Position numbers and translations under genes: made by a program
NCBI GenBank assembly: GCA_009777735.1
Contig: WRLF01000008.1
Span: forward strand, 55,851 to 119,850
Direction: 5' to 3'
Source: Treponema sp.
Lineage (GTDB): Bacteria > Spirochaetota > Spirochaetia > Treponematales > Breznakiellaceae
Length of the DNA stretch: 64,000 nucleotides
Shown here: piece after piece, positions 1 to 8,433 of the stretch
Layout: each line of letters opens with the position of its first letter
How positions within the stretch are numbered: the first letter of the stretch is position 1
The notes under the pieces: model-generated
Told to the model about the DNA's origin: nothing
The model's database searches: none
The model's input: only the letters and a program-made list of their open reading frames with translations

Positions 1-1
1 C

Positions 2-1090
2 GCATCATTGATCGGGGAAGCGAAATGGCCGGTGATATACGCAGGCGGCGGCGTGATCCATTCCGATGCGGCGGATGAACTGAAAAAATTCGCCGAACGG
101 TTAAATGCGCCGGTCGCCTTAAGCCTCATGGGAATGGGCGCTATTCCCCACAATCACCGGCTGAACACCGGGCTGATTGGAATGCATGGAACCGCCGCAT
201 CCAACAAAGCGGTGCAAAAATCTGATCTGTTAATTGCCATTGGAGCCCGTTTTTCCGATCGCGTTACGAGCCAGGTTGAAAAATTCGCCCGCAAGGCAAA
301 AATCATACACATAGATATTGATCCTGCCGAAATAAATAAAAACATTCAATCAGATGCTTTTGTCGCAGGCGATGCAAAAAAAGCGCTTTCCCTTTTAATC
401 CGGAAAATCCCGAAAAAATTAACAACCGGCTGGAATGATGAACTAAATCAATGGAAGGCGGTAATTCCCAACGATCATCATCGCACAATTGCGCTGCATC
501 CTCGTTTTATCATTCAGGAAACGGCCAAAGCCCTGGGCAGCGAAGCAATAGCAGTAACCGATGTGGGCCAGCATCAGATTTGGACAGCGCAATTTTTCCC
601 GTTTAACCGCCCCCGGTCTTTTTTAAGTTCAGGCGGCATGGGGGCCATGGGTTACGGCCTGGGCGCGGCGTTAGGTGCAAAAATTGCAAAACCCCTGTCT
701 CCCGTGGTGCTTTTTACCGGGGACGGGTGCTTCAGAATGAACTGCACGGAAATGGCAACATTGGTTCATTACAAATTGCCCGTGCTTATCATCATTTTTA
801 ACAATAAAACACTGGGAATGGTACGGCAGTGGCAGAACTTTTTTTACGGAAAACGCTACAGTGAAACCGACCTTGATACACGCGGCCCGGATTTCATGAA
901 ACTTGCCGATGCCTACGGGGTAAACGCAAACCGCGTCGGCGATGAAGATTCTTTTCTTGATGCATTGCGGAAAAGCCTTGAATCCCTTGCGGCCGGAAGA
1001 CCTGCGTTAATTGAAACTATCATAGACAAAAATGAACGCGTTCTCCCCATGGTACCCGGCGGCAAACCCATTGATGAGCAAATAATGTAA
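2..1090 (+). CDS. ilvB: Acetolactate synthase large subunit, 5'-truncated by the window
   Basis: Thiamine-diphosphate enzyme joining two pyruvates (or pyruvate and 2-oxobutyrate) in valine, leucine and isoleucine synthesis. About 362 codons are present against roughly 560 in the family, so the N-terminal Pyr domain lies left of the window and the frame is open from base 2. The central FAD/transhydrogenase-like domain begins with PVIYAGGGV and contains IGARFSDRVT. The C-terminal PP domain carries the ThDP/Mg motif GDGCFRMN, then EMATL and IIIFNNKTLGMVRQWQ, typical of acetohydroxyacid synthases. No ilvN small subunit follows, because the next gene is convergent 11 bases away. A catabolic paralogue cannot be excluded, but the GMVRQWQ stretch favours the anabolic enzyme. 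Confidence 0.93.
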   Translation, partial: ASLIGEAKWPVIYAGGGVIHSDAADELKKFAERLNAPVALSLMGMGAIPHNHRLNTGLIGMHGTAASNKAVQKSDLLIAIGARFSDRVTSQVEKFARKAKIIHIDIDPAEINKNIQSDAFVAGDAKKALSLLIRKIPKKLTTGWNDELNQWKAVIPNDHHRTIALHPRFIIQETAKALGSEAIAVTDVGQHQIWTAQFFPFNRPRSFLSSGGMGAMGYGLGAALGAKIAKPLSPVVLFTGDGCFRMNCTEMATLVHYKLPVLIIIFNNKTLGMVRQWQNFFYGKRYSETDLDTRGPDFMKLADAYGVNANRVGDEDSFLDALRKSLESLAAGRPALIETIIDKNERVLPMVPGGKPIDEQIM

Positions 1091-1101
1091 GGGCAAGTTG
1101 G

Positions 1102-2934
1102 TTAAGTCACTTTAAATCTCGATACTTCAACAAACAGGGATTCAATATATTCACTTGTTTTTACGCTGATCTCACTTAGATGGTTTATAGCATCGTTTAT
1201 TTCCTTAGTGCCGCTTGCCATTTCGTTCATGCTGAGGGAAATTTCCACTGTGGCCCTTTCTGAATTAATGCTTTCCGTGATGATTTCCTTGCTGCCGCTC
1301 TTCATTTCATCAGATCCCTTTTTAACCATTTGGGTTGTTTCATTTAACTCAGATACCGCCTGAAGGATTCTCTGGCTGCCCTGACCCTGTTCTTCCATGG
1401 CATTACGGATATTAGTTTCCTGATCGGAGACAATCCGTACCCGTTCGTCAATGGCCTGAAATTGCGCCAAAACATTGTTGGTAGAAACAGTGATGGTATC
1501 AATGGCAGTTTTAATTTTCCTTAATACCTCGGAAATGGTCTGTGATTGTTCCGAGGAATTGGTAGCAAGCTTGCGGATTTCACCGGCGACTACGGCAAAT
1601 CCTTTTCCGGCCTCCCCGGCATGAGCGGCTTCAATGGCTGCGTTCATGGAAAGAAGGTTTGTTTGACTTGCAATGTTTTCCATGACCGTGTTGATTTCCA
1701 GCAGCCCTTCAGACTCACGGGCAATTTCCTGAATGTCCTGGATAACTTTCTGCAAACTGACGCGCCCCGCATCGGAAACCCTGATCAATTCCTGCACATT
1801 TTGTGCATTGCGGACAAGAGTTTGGGTAACGCTGTGTATATTAGCAAGCATTTCTTCGATTGCAGAAGAGGATTCTGTGACACTGTTTGTTTGGGCTTCC
1901 ACATTTTTTCCAAGTTTTTCAATATTGCCTGTTACCTTTTCCATGGTGGCATGGGTTTGGGAAACCGATGCTGACTGGCTGGTAACTTTTTGCTTTATGG
2001 TCTGAATGTTATCGGTAATATGATGAACCGCTCCCGCAGTCTTCTGCATATTTGATGTCAGATCATTACTAATATTGTGCAAATTAACCGATTCTTCCTT
2101 GATGGCCACAATGAGATTCATTATTTTATCCAGGGTCATATTGAAATAGGTCGACAATTCCCCAATCTCATCCTCCTTGTCGATTTTTATCCGTTTGGTC
2201 AGATCGCCTTCGCCAAGGGATATTTCCTTGAGAATGATATTGATTTTATGCAGTCGTGTAAAAATCATCCGTGAAAATAATAACAGCAAGGCAAGGCCAA
2301 TGATGAGCGAAACTATGCCGATGATGATTTTTTGGGTTCGTCCCTTTACAATCGCCTGATGAAGCGGCTCTCCGTCAAAATCGACGCCAACTATACCTAC
2401 TGTTTTTCCGGCGGAATTTTTTATGGGGGAGTACACTGAAATGAGCCATCCCCATTCACCCTGATGCGACAATTGGGCTGTTTCTGTTCTTCCGGAAATC
2501 AAGGCGTTCCTGAATGCATCTTCATAAGTCATGGAATCATCTTCATCTCCCAGTTCGGAGAACTCTTCGCCGCCCGGTTCGTCGCTGCCGTCAATAATAA
2601 ACTGCCAGAGAGTCTGCTGGAGATCTCCTCCCGGCGGTGCCATAGTATATAAATACAGGCAGCCGGAAAGCTCTTTTAAATCCAGGAGTTTAATTCTGGC
2701 TTCTTCATAATAGGGATCATTAATGTCCATGGTTCTGGCCAGTCTCTCGAAAGAGTTGCCGTCAATGATCGAAACCGCCTTTTCGGCAATATAAACGCCC
2801 TTTTCGGCAAATGTTTCTTCCACTGCGCTTGCCAGCTGCCGAATCCCCAGGACAGCCGTTATCAAAATAAGGATAACAATAAAAAAGGAAAATCCCAATA
2901 TAAATTGAAATTTCAGCGATCGAAGTATCTTCAT
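1102..2934 (-). CDS. Methyl-accepting chemotaxis protein
   Basis: Transmembrane chemoreceptor that signals to CheA/CheW. An N-terminal membrane helix (about residues 8-35) is followed by a periplasmic Cache-like sensor domain of about 160 residues, and a second membrane helix (about 200-222) leads into a HAMP domain ([16 protein letters not shown]). The long coiled-coil signalling domain has the conserved hairpin tip ([20 protein letters not shown], then GKGFAVVA). The ligand is unknown. I start it at the ATG at 2934 rather than an upstream TTG, because a TATAAT box ends 8 bases before that ATG and no Shine-Dalgarno is present (see promoter 2943-2972). It converges with ilvB and diverges from uvrB. 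Confidence 0.93.
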   Translation of the reverse strand: MKILRSLKFQFILGFSFFIVILILITAVLGIRQLASAVEETFAEKGVYIAEKAVSIIDGNSFERLARTMDINDPYYEEARIKLLDLKELSGCLYLYTMAPPGGDLQQTLWQFIIDGSDEPGGEEFSELGDEDDSMTYEDAFRNALISGRTETAQLSHQGEWGWLISVYSPIKNSAGKTVGIVGVDFDGEPLHQAIVKGRTQKIIIGIVSLIIGLALLLLFSRMIFTRLHKINIILKEISLGEGDLTKRIKIDKEDEIGELSTYFNMTLDKIMNLIVAIKEESVNLHNISNDLTSNMQKTAGAVHHITDNIQTIKQKVTSQSASVSQTHATMEKVTGNIEKLGKNVEAQTNSVTESSSAIEEMLANIHSVTQTLVRNAQNVQELIRVSDAGRVSLQKVIQDIQEIARESEGLLEINTVMENIASQTNLLSMNAAIEAAHAGEAGKGFAVVAGEIRKLATNSSEQSQTISEVLRKIKTAIDTITVSTNNVLAQFQAIDERVRIVSDQETNIRNAMEEQGQGSQRILQAVSELNETTQMVKKGSDEMKSGSKEIITESINSERATVEISLSMNEMASGTKEINDAINHLSEISVKTSEYIESLFVEVSRFKVT

Positions 2935-2942
2935 ATTGAACA

Positions 2943-2972
2943 ATTATATATATTTTTTTCGGTTTTATTCAA
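2943..2972 (-). promoter_or_regulatory. Promoter of the chemoreceptor, probably leaderless
   Basis: On the minus strand, TTGAAT (2972-2967), an 18-base spacer and a perfect TATAAT (2948-2943) are followed by only 8 bases before the ATG at 2934. Normal initiation 6-8 bases past the -10 box would put the first RNA base at or next to the start codon. Confidence 0.6.
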
Positions 2973-2979
2973 TATGCTG

Positions 2980-3006
2980 TTCAAATTTTACCGCAAATAG
3001 TATAAT
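2980..3006 (+). promoter_or_regulatory. Promoter of uvrB, probably leaderless
   Basis: TTCAAA at 2980-2985 is followed after 15 bases by a perfect TATAAT at 3001-3006. The uvrB ATG starts 9 bases later with no Shine-Dalgarno between. It lies back to back with the chemoreceptor promoter in an 81-base intergenic region. No LexA-type box is recognisable. Confidence 0.55.
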
Positions 3007-3015
3007 TGATGCATC

Positions 3016-5007
3016 ATGCGCCCGTTTGAAGTAGTATCGCCTTTTGAGCCTGCCGGTGACCAGGGCGAAGCCATTGCCGCGCTGGCAGCCGGAATCAAGG
3101 CTGGAGACCAATACCAAACCCTGCAAGGCGTTACCGGATCGGGAAAAACATTTACCATGGCAAAGCTCATAGAGGCCGTACAAATGCCCACCCTTGTTGT
3201 CAGCCACAATAAAACCCTTGCCGCCCAGCTTTTCCGCGAGTTCAAGGGGTTTTTCCCCCATAATGCAGTCGAATATTTTGTATCATATTACGATTACTAC
3301 CAGCCGGAGGCGTATGTCGCCAGCCGGGATTTGTATATCGAAAAAGATACTTCGATAAACGATGAAATTGAGCGGATGCGGCTTTCGGCAGCTCGCAGCA
3401 TGATGGAACGGGAAGATGTGATCATTGTTGCCACAGTTTCCTGTATTTACGGCATGGTAACGCCCGATGTGTATAAAAAAATGACATCAACATTTGCAAA
3501 AGGCGAAACCGTTGATGTTGACTCTTTGATGCGCCGTTTTGTAGAGCTGCAGTATGAGCGCAATGATGCAGTGCTTGAACGGGGGCGTTTTCGCCGCCGG
3601 GGGGATACCCTGGAAATTTTTCCCGCATACATGGAAGAAGCTTATCGTGTTGATCTTGACTGGGATTGTGTTGAAAGAATCCGGCGTTTCAACCCCGTAT
3701 CGGGCGAAATTCTGGAAGAACTTGACCGTGCGTTAATCTACCCCGCCAGGCAGTTTGTCATGCCCGCCGACATGGTGCAAAACGCAATGGGCGCCATTAA
3801 ACAGGAACTTGCAGACAGGCTGGAATACTTCAGAAACGAAGGCAAAATAATGGAGGCAGAGCGGCTCAAGACCCGTGTCGAGTACGACATTGAAATGCTC
3901 ACCGAAATGGGACACTGCCCCGGTATTGAAAATTACTCGGCGCTCCTTGCCGGACGCAAGCCGGGTGAGTCCCCGGACACACTGGTAGACTACCTCCCGA
4001 AAGAACACCTCACATTTATTGACGAAAGCCATGTTACCCTTTCCCAAATTGGGGCCATGTACTCGGGGGATCGCAGCCGCAAGCAGAGCCTTGTGGACTA
4101 TGGTTTCCGCCTGCCCTGCGCCCTGGACAACCGCCCCCTGCGCTACGATGAATTTGTTGAGCGGCTGGACAAGACCATTTTTGTATCCGCCACTCCCGGT
4201 AAAACCGAGGTTGAGCAATCGGCGCGTGTGGTACAGCAGCTAATCCGGCCGACCGGTTTGCTCGACCCGGAAATCGAAGTGCGTCCCAGTGACGGCCAGA
4301 TGGAAGACATTTACGGCGAAGTACAAAAACGGATCAAAGCCGGTGAGCGTTCACTCATCCTCACCCTGACGAAAAAAATGGCCGAAGACCTGACAGATTA
4401 CCTTACCGGCCTGGGATTAAAAGTCCGTTACATTCACAGCGAAGTTGAAACCATTGAGCGTGTTGAGATTCTTACTCAACTGCGGCAGGGAGAGTTTGAT
4501 ATTCTTGTGGGAATCAATCTGCTGCGTGAAGGAATCGACCTGCCGGAAGTGTCGTTTATCGCGATCCTTGATGCCGATAAAATCGGATTTCTGCGCTCGC
4601 TTACCAGCCTGGTGCAGATAATCGGGCGGGCGGCACGGAATGCGGCGGGGAAAGTAATCATGTACGCCGACCGGATGAGCGAAGCGATGGAAAAAGCCAT
4701 TGCCGAAACCGCCCGCCGCCGCGAAATTCAAATCGCCTACAATAAAAAGCACGGCATTACGCCCGCAACCGTAAAAAAAGCCATCGCCGACATTCTTACC
4801 CGCCACGCGGAAGAAGCGCATGATGAGGCGGCTGCTTCCATAGATGTGTTGAAAAAATCCCATAACTTAATGATTCCCGCCCAACGTAAACAATTAATCA
4901 AAGCCCTGGAAAACGAAATGCTCGAATATGCCAAAAAACTTGAATTTGAACAGGCTGCAGCAATGCGCGATGAGATACAGCGGATAAAGGATATCGGGAA
5001 ATTATAG
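3016..5007 (+). CDS. uvrB: UvrABC excinuclease subunit B
   Basis: Damage-verifying helicase-like subunit of nucleotide excision repair. It is loaded by UvrA and recruits UvrC. The 663 residues match the family length. Visible are Walker A (GVTGSGKTFTMAKL, near residue 38), the beta-hairpin region (YFVSYYDYYQPEAYV), helicase motif II-like TFIDESHV, motif V/VI (GINLLREGIDLPEVS, QIIGRAARN) and the C-terminal UVR motif that contacts UvrC (residues about 625-660). uvrA and uvrC are not in the window. The ATG at 3016 begins the conserved FEVVSPFEPAGDQ N-terminus, so the start is secure although no ribosome-binding site precedes it. Confidence 0.98.
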   Translation: MRPFEVVSPFEPAGDQGEAIAALAAGIKAGDQYQTLQGVTGSGKTFTMAKLIEAVQMPTLVVSHNKTLAAQLFREFKGFFPHNAVEYFVSYYDYYQPEAYVASRDLYIEKDTSINDEIERMRLSAARSMMEREDVIIVATVSCIYGMVTPDVYKKMTSTFAKGETVDVDSLMRRFVELQYERNDAVLERGRFRRRGDTLEIFPAYMEEAYRVDLDWDCVERIRRFNPVSGEILEELDRALIYPARQFVMPADMVQNAMGAIKQELADRLEYFRNEGKIMEAERLKTRVEYDIEMLTEMGHCPGIENYSALLAGRKPGESPDTLVDYLPKEHLTFIDESHVTLSQIGAMYSGDRSRKQSLVDYGFRLPCALDNRPLRYDEFVERLDKTIFVSATPGKTEVEQSARVVQQLIRPTGLLDPEIEVRPSDGQMEDIYGEVQKRIKAGERSLILTLTKKMAEDLTDYLTGLGLKVRYIHSEVETIERVEILTQLRQGEFDILVGINLLREGIDLPEVSFIAILDADKIGFLRSLTSLVQIIGRAARNAAGKVIMYADRMSEAMEKAIAETARRREIQIAYNKKHGITPATVKKAIADILTRHAEEAHDEAAASIDVLKKSHNLMIPAQRKQLIKALENEMLEYAKKLEFEQAAAMRDEIQRIKDIGKL

Positions 5008-5037
5008 TTCCGTAAATGAAAAAATATGTGTCCCTGC

Positions 5038-5066
5038 TTGTCAAAAAAACTAAACTAATGTATAGT
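5038..5066 (+). promoter_or_regulatory. Promoter of the DUF4130 gene, probably leaderless
   Basis: TTGTCA at 5038-5043, a 17-base spacer and TATAGT at 5061-5066 form a near-consensus promoter. The ATG at 5074 follows 7 bases later, with no Shine-Dalgarno. Confidence 0.6.
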
Positions 5067-5073
5067 ATTCGGT

Positions 5074-5937
5074 ATGCACATAAGCCTTGTTCAATTATTT
5101 GCATACATCAGCGGATCATCTGAATACACGAACGCTCAATCCTTGTGCGTGAGTACCGGCAGTAACAACTCGGGAGAGCTGTTTGGTGAATATATTAAGA
5201 ACACCGGATATCTTTCCAATGACGGAGAAACAGATTGCGCTATCGTTGCCGGCCTGCATTCGGAAACCGGTATTAATTTCAATGTACTGCCGCCGGATGT
5301 TTACCGTTTGTATGAACATTCTGCAGACGCTTTTGATGTCATTGTTCATGCCTGGATGAGTGAACTGCCGGTTACTGCGGCAATTATCCGTTTTGGGCGA
5401 AAAACGCTTGCGGCAGCTGATGCTGTTGACAGTAACGGCGCAACTGAACGCAACGAGCTTGAATCAAGGCAGCGGCAGGCAGCGCATCATGCCGCCACCG
5501 ACCGGGGCGATCTTGATGTACAGGCTGTGCACGATTCGGCATACAAGGTCTGGCACGAAATTCACCGGCTCATGGGGTTATTACGGTTTTGCCCGAATGA
5601 CGGCGTGTATACTGCTCATTGTGAACCGGATCATTTTATTTTACCGGCTTTAGGCCCGCATTTTAAAGCACGTTTTGGAGAAACCCCCTGGGAAATAATC
5701 GACGAAAAACGCCGTCTGTGTATGCGCTGTGTATCGGGAGAAATGGTTAATATTATTAACAAGGATAATAATGCTGTTTTTACAGGAACATCACAGGACG
5801 GTATGTGGGAAAACCTCTGGCGCAATTATCATAAAACCATTAACAATCCAGGCAGGAACAACCCTGATTTGCAGAAACAGTTCATGCCAAAGCGGTATTG
5901 GAAATATTTAACTGAGATGAAGCCCGGTAACCCCTGA
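5074..5937 (+). CDS. DUF4130/TIGR03915-type putative DNA metabolism protein
   Basis: The C-terminal half matches the DUF4130 family: PHFKARFGETPWEIIDEKRR, then a GMWENLWRNYHKTI block and the RYWKYLTEM ending. In known genomes this family (TIGR03915) usually sits beside a radical SAM/helix-hairpin-helix protein (TIGR03916) thought to act in DNA modification or repair, and related domains are fused to UdgX-type uracil-DNA glycosylases. The biochemical activity is not established. Here no radical SAM partner is adjacent: uvrB lies upstream and an intergenic hairpin downstream. A full-length 287 residues with an intact core argues against a pseudogene. The family call is good; the function is open. 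Confidence 0.8.
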   Translation: MHISLVQLFAYISGSSEYTNAQSLCVSTGSNNSGELFGEYIKNTGYLSNDGETDCAIVAGLHSETGINFNVLPPDVYRLYEHSADAFDVIVHAWMSELPVTAAIIRFGRKTLAAADAVDSNGATERNELESRQRQAAHHAATDRGDLDVQAVHDSAYKVWHEIHRLMGLLRFCPNDGVYTAHCEPDHFILPALGPHFKARFGETPWEIIDEKRRLCMRCVSGEMVNIINKDNNAVFTGTSQDGMWENLWRNYHKTINNPGRNNPDLQKQFMPKRYWKYLTEMKPGNP

Positions 5938-5970
5938 TTGGCTGCCGTGCTGAAAAAATTGTTAAAACAG

Positions 5971-6086
5971 AAATGTATGCCCCAAAAGATATACTTATGC
6001 GGGGCCTGTCAGCGGCCAATCGCACCGCACGGGGGCGGCACGATTGCCACTGACACCCGCCTAATCATATTTAGGTGCATACATTT
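5971..6086. repeat. Long imperfect intergenic hairpin (MITE/REP-like)
   Basis: The ends are exact inverted repeats: AAATGTATGC at 5971-5980 and GCATACATTT at 6077-6086. Pairing continues inward with small bulges (TGTCAG 6007-6012 with CTGACA 6050-6055; AATCG 6018-6022 with CGATT 6041-6045) to a short tip near 6029-6034. The whole 237-base gap between the DUF4130 gene and the pullulanase is otherwise empty. It could be a small non-autonomous mobile element or a bidirectional terminator; there is no T-run, which makes an intrinsic terminator less likely. Confidence 0.75.
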
Positions 6087-6174
6087 TTGCCGTTACTCAA
6101 AGTTATACCATCATATCAAGGGTTGATTCTTGATAGTTAAAGAAGAATACAGGCAGTGTTACCGGGCCGGCAGT

Positions 6175-8391
6175 TCAGGGGCTGCGATCAAATAACACTG
6201 TCATTGAGATCGGCGGCAAGGTAATTAAGTCTGAAAACTCCGCAAGTGTTTTTGTTCCCGCGCACTGTGCATCTACCACTTGCTGCCATTTCCGGTTATC
6301 CGGCAGTGCGGGAAGAGTAAATTTTTTTGGTTCAAGGCTGCCGTTGTATGCGGTAAAAATCGTGCGCCATGAATCGCCGCAATTACCACCGCTGAGGGTA
6401 AATGATACGCCCATATCTTCCGCGCAGAGAATTTCAAGGCTTTTTTCAATATCGGCCCTGAGCGTTTGCCGGAAAGCAGGATGTTCTTTTCGAAGCCGGA
6501 TGAGTCCTGCGTAATAATCAACAACATTCCGGTAGATACCGGCATTCTCCCAGCGGATTTTATTGATGCTGTCCGGGCTTTTATAGCTGTTGTGATCGCC
6601 GAACTTACTGCGGAGAAATTCATCGCCGGCCTGGAAAAAGGGGATGCCCTGCGAAGTAAAAATAATACCGTTGGCAAGCAGGGCGGATTTGACATTTTCA
6701 GGCAGCACGGCTTTTGTGCCTTCAGTCACCTTGGCATCTGACACATTTTGAGAGCAGGTAATCTTGTCCCACAGGTTGAGATTGTCATGAGCAGTAACAT
6801 AGTTGATACTTTCGTTTGCCTGTTCGGTGAAATAATTGATAGAACCCGTTACACCGCAGGCAATGCCTGCCTCCATGGAAGGCTCGCCGGTGGCAAACCC
6901 GCGTGAATTATCATCGCTGCCGCCTTTTATTGCTGTTCTGAGCTGGTCGTTAAAAACCGCAAAACCGCGTCCTTTTTGTGCGCCGGTAATGGTTTGCAGA
7001 TGCTCCGGCAGAACAGAATCGCCGGCCTGCCAGGGTTCGCCGTAAATGATAAATGCGGGATCAATGTCACGGCGCAGTTCCATTGTTAACTGTTCCATGG
7101 TGGGAGTATCGATAAGACCCATGAGATCAAAGCGGAATCCGTCAACACAATACTCTTCTGCCCAGTAGCGGCAGGAATCGATAATGAATTTTCGCACCAT
7201 GGGACGTTCAGATGCAACTTCATTGCCGCAGCCTGATCCGTTGGCATAATTACCGTCATCAGCAGTGCGGTAGTAATAACCGGGGACAATGCTGTCAAAT
7301 GGCCAGCCGCTGGTTTCGTAGGTATGATTAAAGACCATATCCAGGATGATCCGAATGCCTGCATCATGCAGGGCTTGTACCATGCGCTTGAATTCGATAA
7401 TCCGGGCTGCGGGATTTGCCGGATCGGTTGCATAAGAACCTTCGGGTACATTGTAGTGCATCGGGTCGTAGCCCCAGTTGAATTTTGGATATGCAGAATC
7501 GGGATCATCAACGGCAAGCTCGTTTACCGATGCAAAATCAAATGTGGGCAAAAGATGTACATGGGTAATACCCAGATTGACAAGGTGATCGACACCGGTT
7601 GGAATGCCGTCTTTTGTTGTTGTACCCCGTTCGGTAAAAGCAAGGTATTTCCCCTTGTGCTTCATGCCGGAATTATCGTCTATGGAAAAATCCCTGACGT
7701 GCAGCTCATAAATCACCGCATCCTGCCATGCGCCTGCGGTGAACGGGGGCTTGGGCTTTTCGCGCCAATGCGGGGGATTTGTTTTTGCCGGGTCAACAAT
7801 CGCCATACGCTGGCCGTTAGCCGACACTGCCTTTGCATAAGGGTCGGCTGACCACGTTTTTGTTTTATCGGCAAATTCGATACGGTACAGGTAGAATCGG
7901 CCTTGAAGGTCTCCGTTAATAATGCCGGACCATACCCCGGTTACCGGATCTTTTTCCATGCGGTGCAGATTACCGGTTTCCTGGCTGACAACTTTTCCTT
8001 CGGTATTGTATTCACCGGCATTGTCGTATAACGCGATGGAAACATACTCCGCTGTCGGCGCCCATACCTTAAAGAGGCACTTTTCGGCGCTGTACGTGAG
8101 GCCAAGGTCGTTACCGGTATAGCAATAACCGTCCAGAATACGCCGCATGGTGACGCGCTGTTCTGTAAATATTCCTGTTTCATCCCGAACTGTGTATATT
8201 TTTACCGGATCATCAATGATGTCCTGCAGGGAAATAATCACCGTATCGTTATCGGGGTTTTTCCGGGAAACTCCGGTTAGTTTTTTTTCATTTTCGTACA
8301 CTGAAAAAACACTGTAGTCCGCTGGTTTTGCGGACAGGGCAAGAACAACCGTGTCATTGCTGTCGGCGGCTGCAAATAAAATTGATGTCAT
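6175..8391 (-). CDS. pulA: Type I pullulanase (GH13), cytoplasmic
   Basis: Debranching enzyme cutting alpha-1,6 bonds of pullulan and branched maltodextrins. Beta-sandwich/CBM48-like modules occupy about residues 1-190, followed by a GH13 barrel. The type I signature appears as FNWGYDPMHYNVPEGSY. Catalytic residues are visible: nucleophile D422 in DGFRFDLMG, acid/base E452 in IIYGEPWQAG, and the third carboxylate D536 in YVTAHDNLNLWD. There is no signal peptide, so it should act on imported oligosaccharides. It is the last gene of the leftward maltodextrin operon, 19 bases after the preceding membrane-protein gene. The ATG lacks a close Shine-Dalgarno; a purine-rich site lies 35 bases upstream behind a small hairpin. 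Confidence 0.95.
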   Translation of the reverse strand: MTSILFAAADSNDTVVLALSAKPADYSVFSVYENEKKLTGVSRKNPDNDTVIISLQDIIDDPVKIYTVRDETGIFTEQRVTMRRILDGYCYTGNDLGLTYSAEKCLFKVWAPTAEYVSIALYDNAGEYNTEGKVVSQETGNLHRMEKDPVTGVWSGIINGDLQGRFYLYRIEFADKTKTWSADPYAKAVSANGQRMAIVDPAKTNPPHWREKPKPPFTAGAWQDAVIYELHVRDFSIDDNSGMKHKGKYLAFTERGTTTKDGIPTGVDHLVNLGITHVHLLPTFDFASVNELAVDDPDSAYPKFNWGYDPMHYNVPEGSYATDPANPAARIIEFKRMVQALHDAGIRIILDMVFNHTYETSGWPFDSIVPGYYYRTADDGNYANGSGCGNEVASERPMVRKFIIDSCRYWAEEYCVDGFRFDLMGLIDTPTMEQLTMELRRDIDPAFIIYGEPWQAGDSVLPEHLQTITGAQKGRGFAVFNDQLRTAIKGGSDDNSRGFATGEPSMEAGIACGVTGSINYFTEQANESINYVTAHDNLNLWDKITCSQNVSDAKVTEGTKAVLPENVKSALLANGIIFTSQGIPFFQAGDEFLRSKFGDHNSYKSPDSINKIRWENAGIYRNVVDYYAGLIRLRKEHPAFRQTLRADIEKSLEILCAEDMGVSFTLSGGNCGDSWRTIFTAYNGSLEPKKFTLPALPDNRKWQQVVDAQCAGTKTLAEFSDLITLPPISMTVLFDRSP

Positions 8392-8396
8392 AAAAA

Positions 8397-8433
8397 TTAC
8401 TTGTCACCGCTTAGCGGTAACATTTACTCCTTT
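8397..8433 (-). promoter_or_regulatory. Hairpin and 8-codon mini-ORF before pulA
   Basis: AAAGGAG (minus strand, 8433-8427) is followed after 3 bases by ATG (8423-8421) and an 8-codon reading frame, MLPLSGDK, that stops at 8399-8397, 5 bases before the pulA ATG and out of frame with it. Its codons coincide with a stem of GTTACCGC (8421-8414) and GCGGTGAC (8410-8403), whose 3-base loop is the stop codon of the upstream gene. This could couple pulA translation to the preceding gene. The 3-base Shine-Dalgarno spacing is short, so the mini-ORF may not be translated. Confidence 0.35.

Noticed and set aside
4417..4863. 148-codon open frame opposite uvrB
   Set aside because: It is antisense to a highly conserved helicase region and has no ribosome site or family match.
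5938..6126. Possible 62-codon gene just after the DUF4130 stop
   Set aside because: It starts with TTG with no ribosome site and lies almost wholly within the 116-bp hairpin; its peptide resembles nothing.
7324..7851. 175-codon open frame opposite pulA
   Set aside because: It is a shadow of the pullulanase codons; the true gene has intact catalytic motifs and no sign of a second gene.
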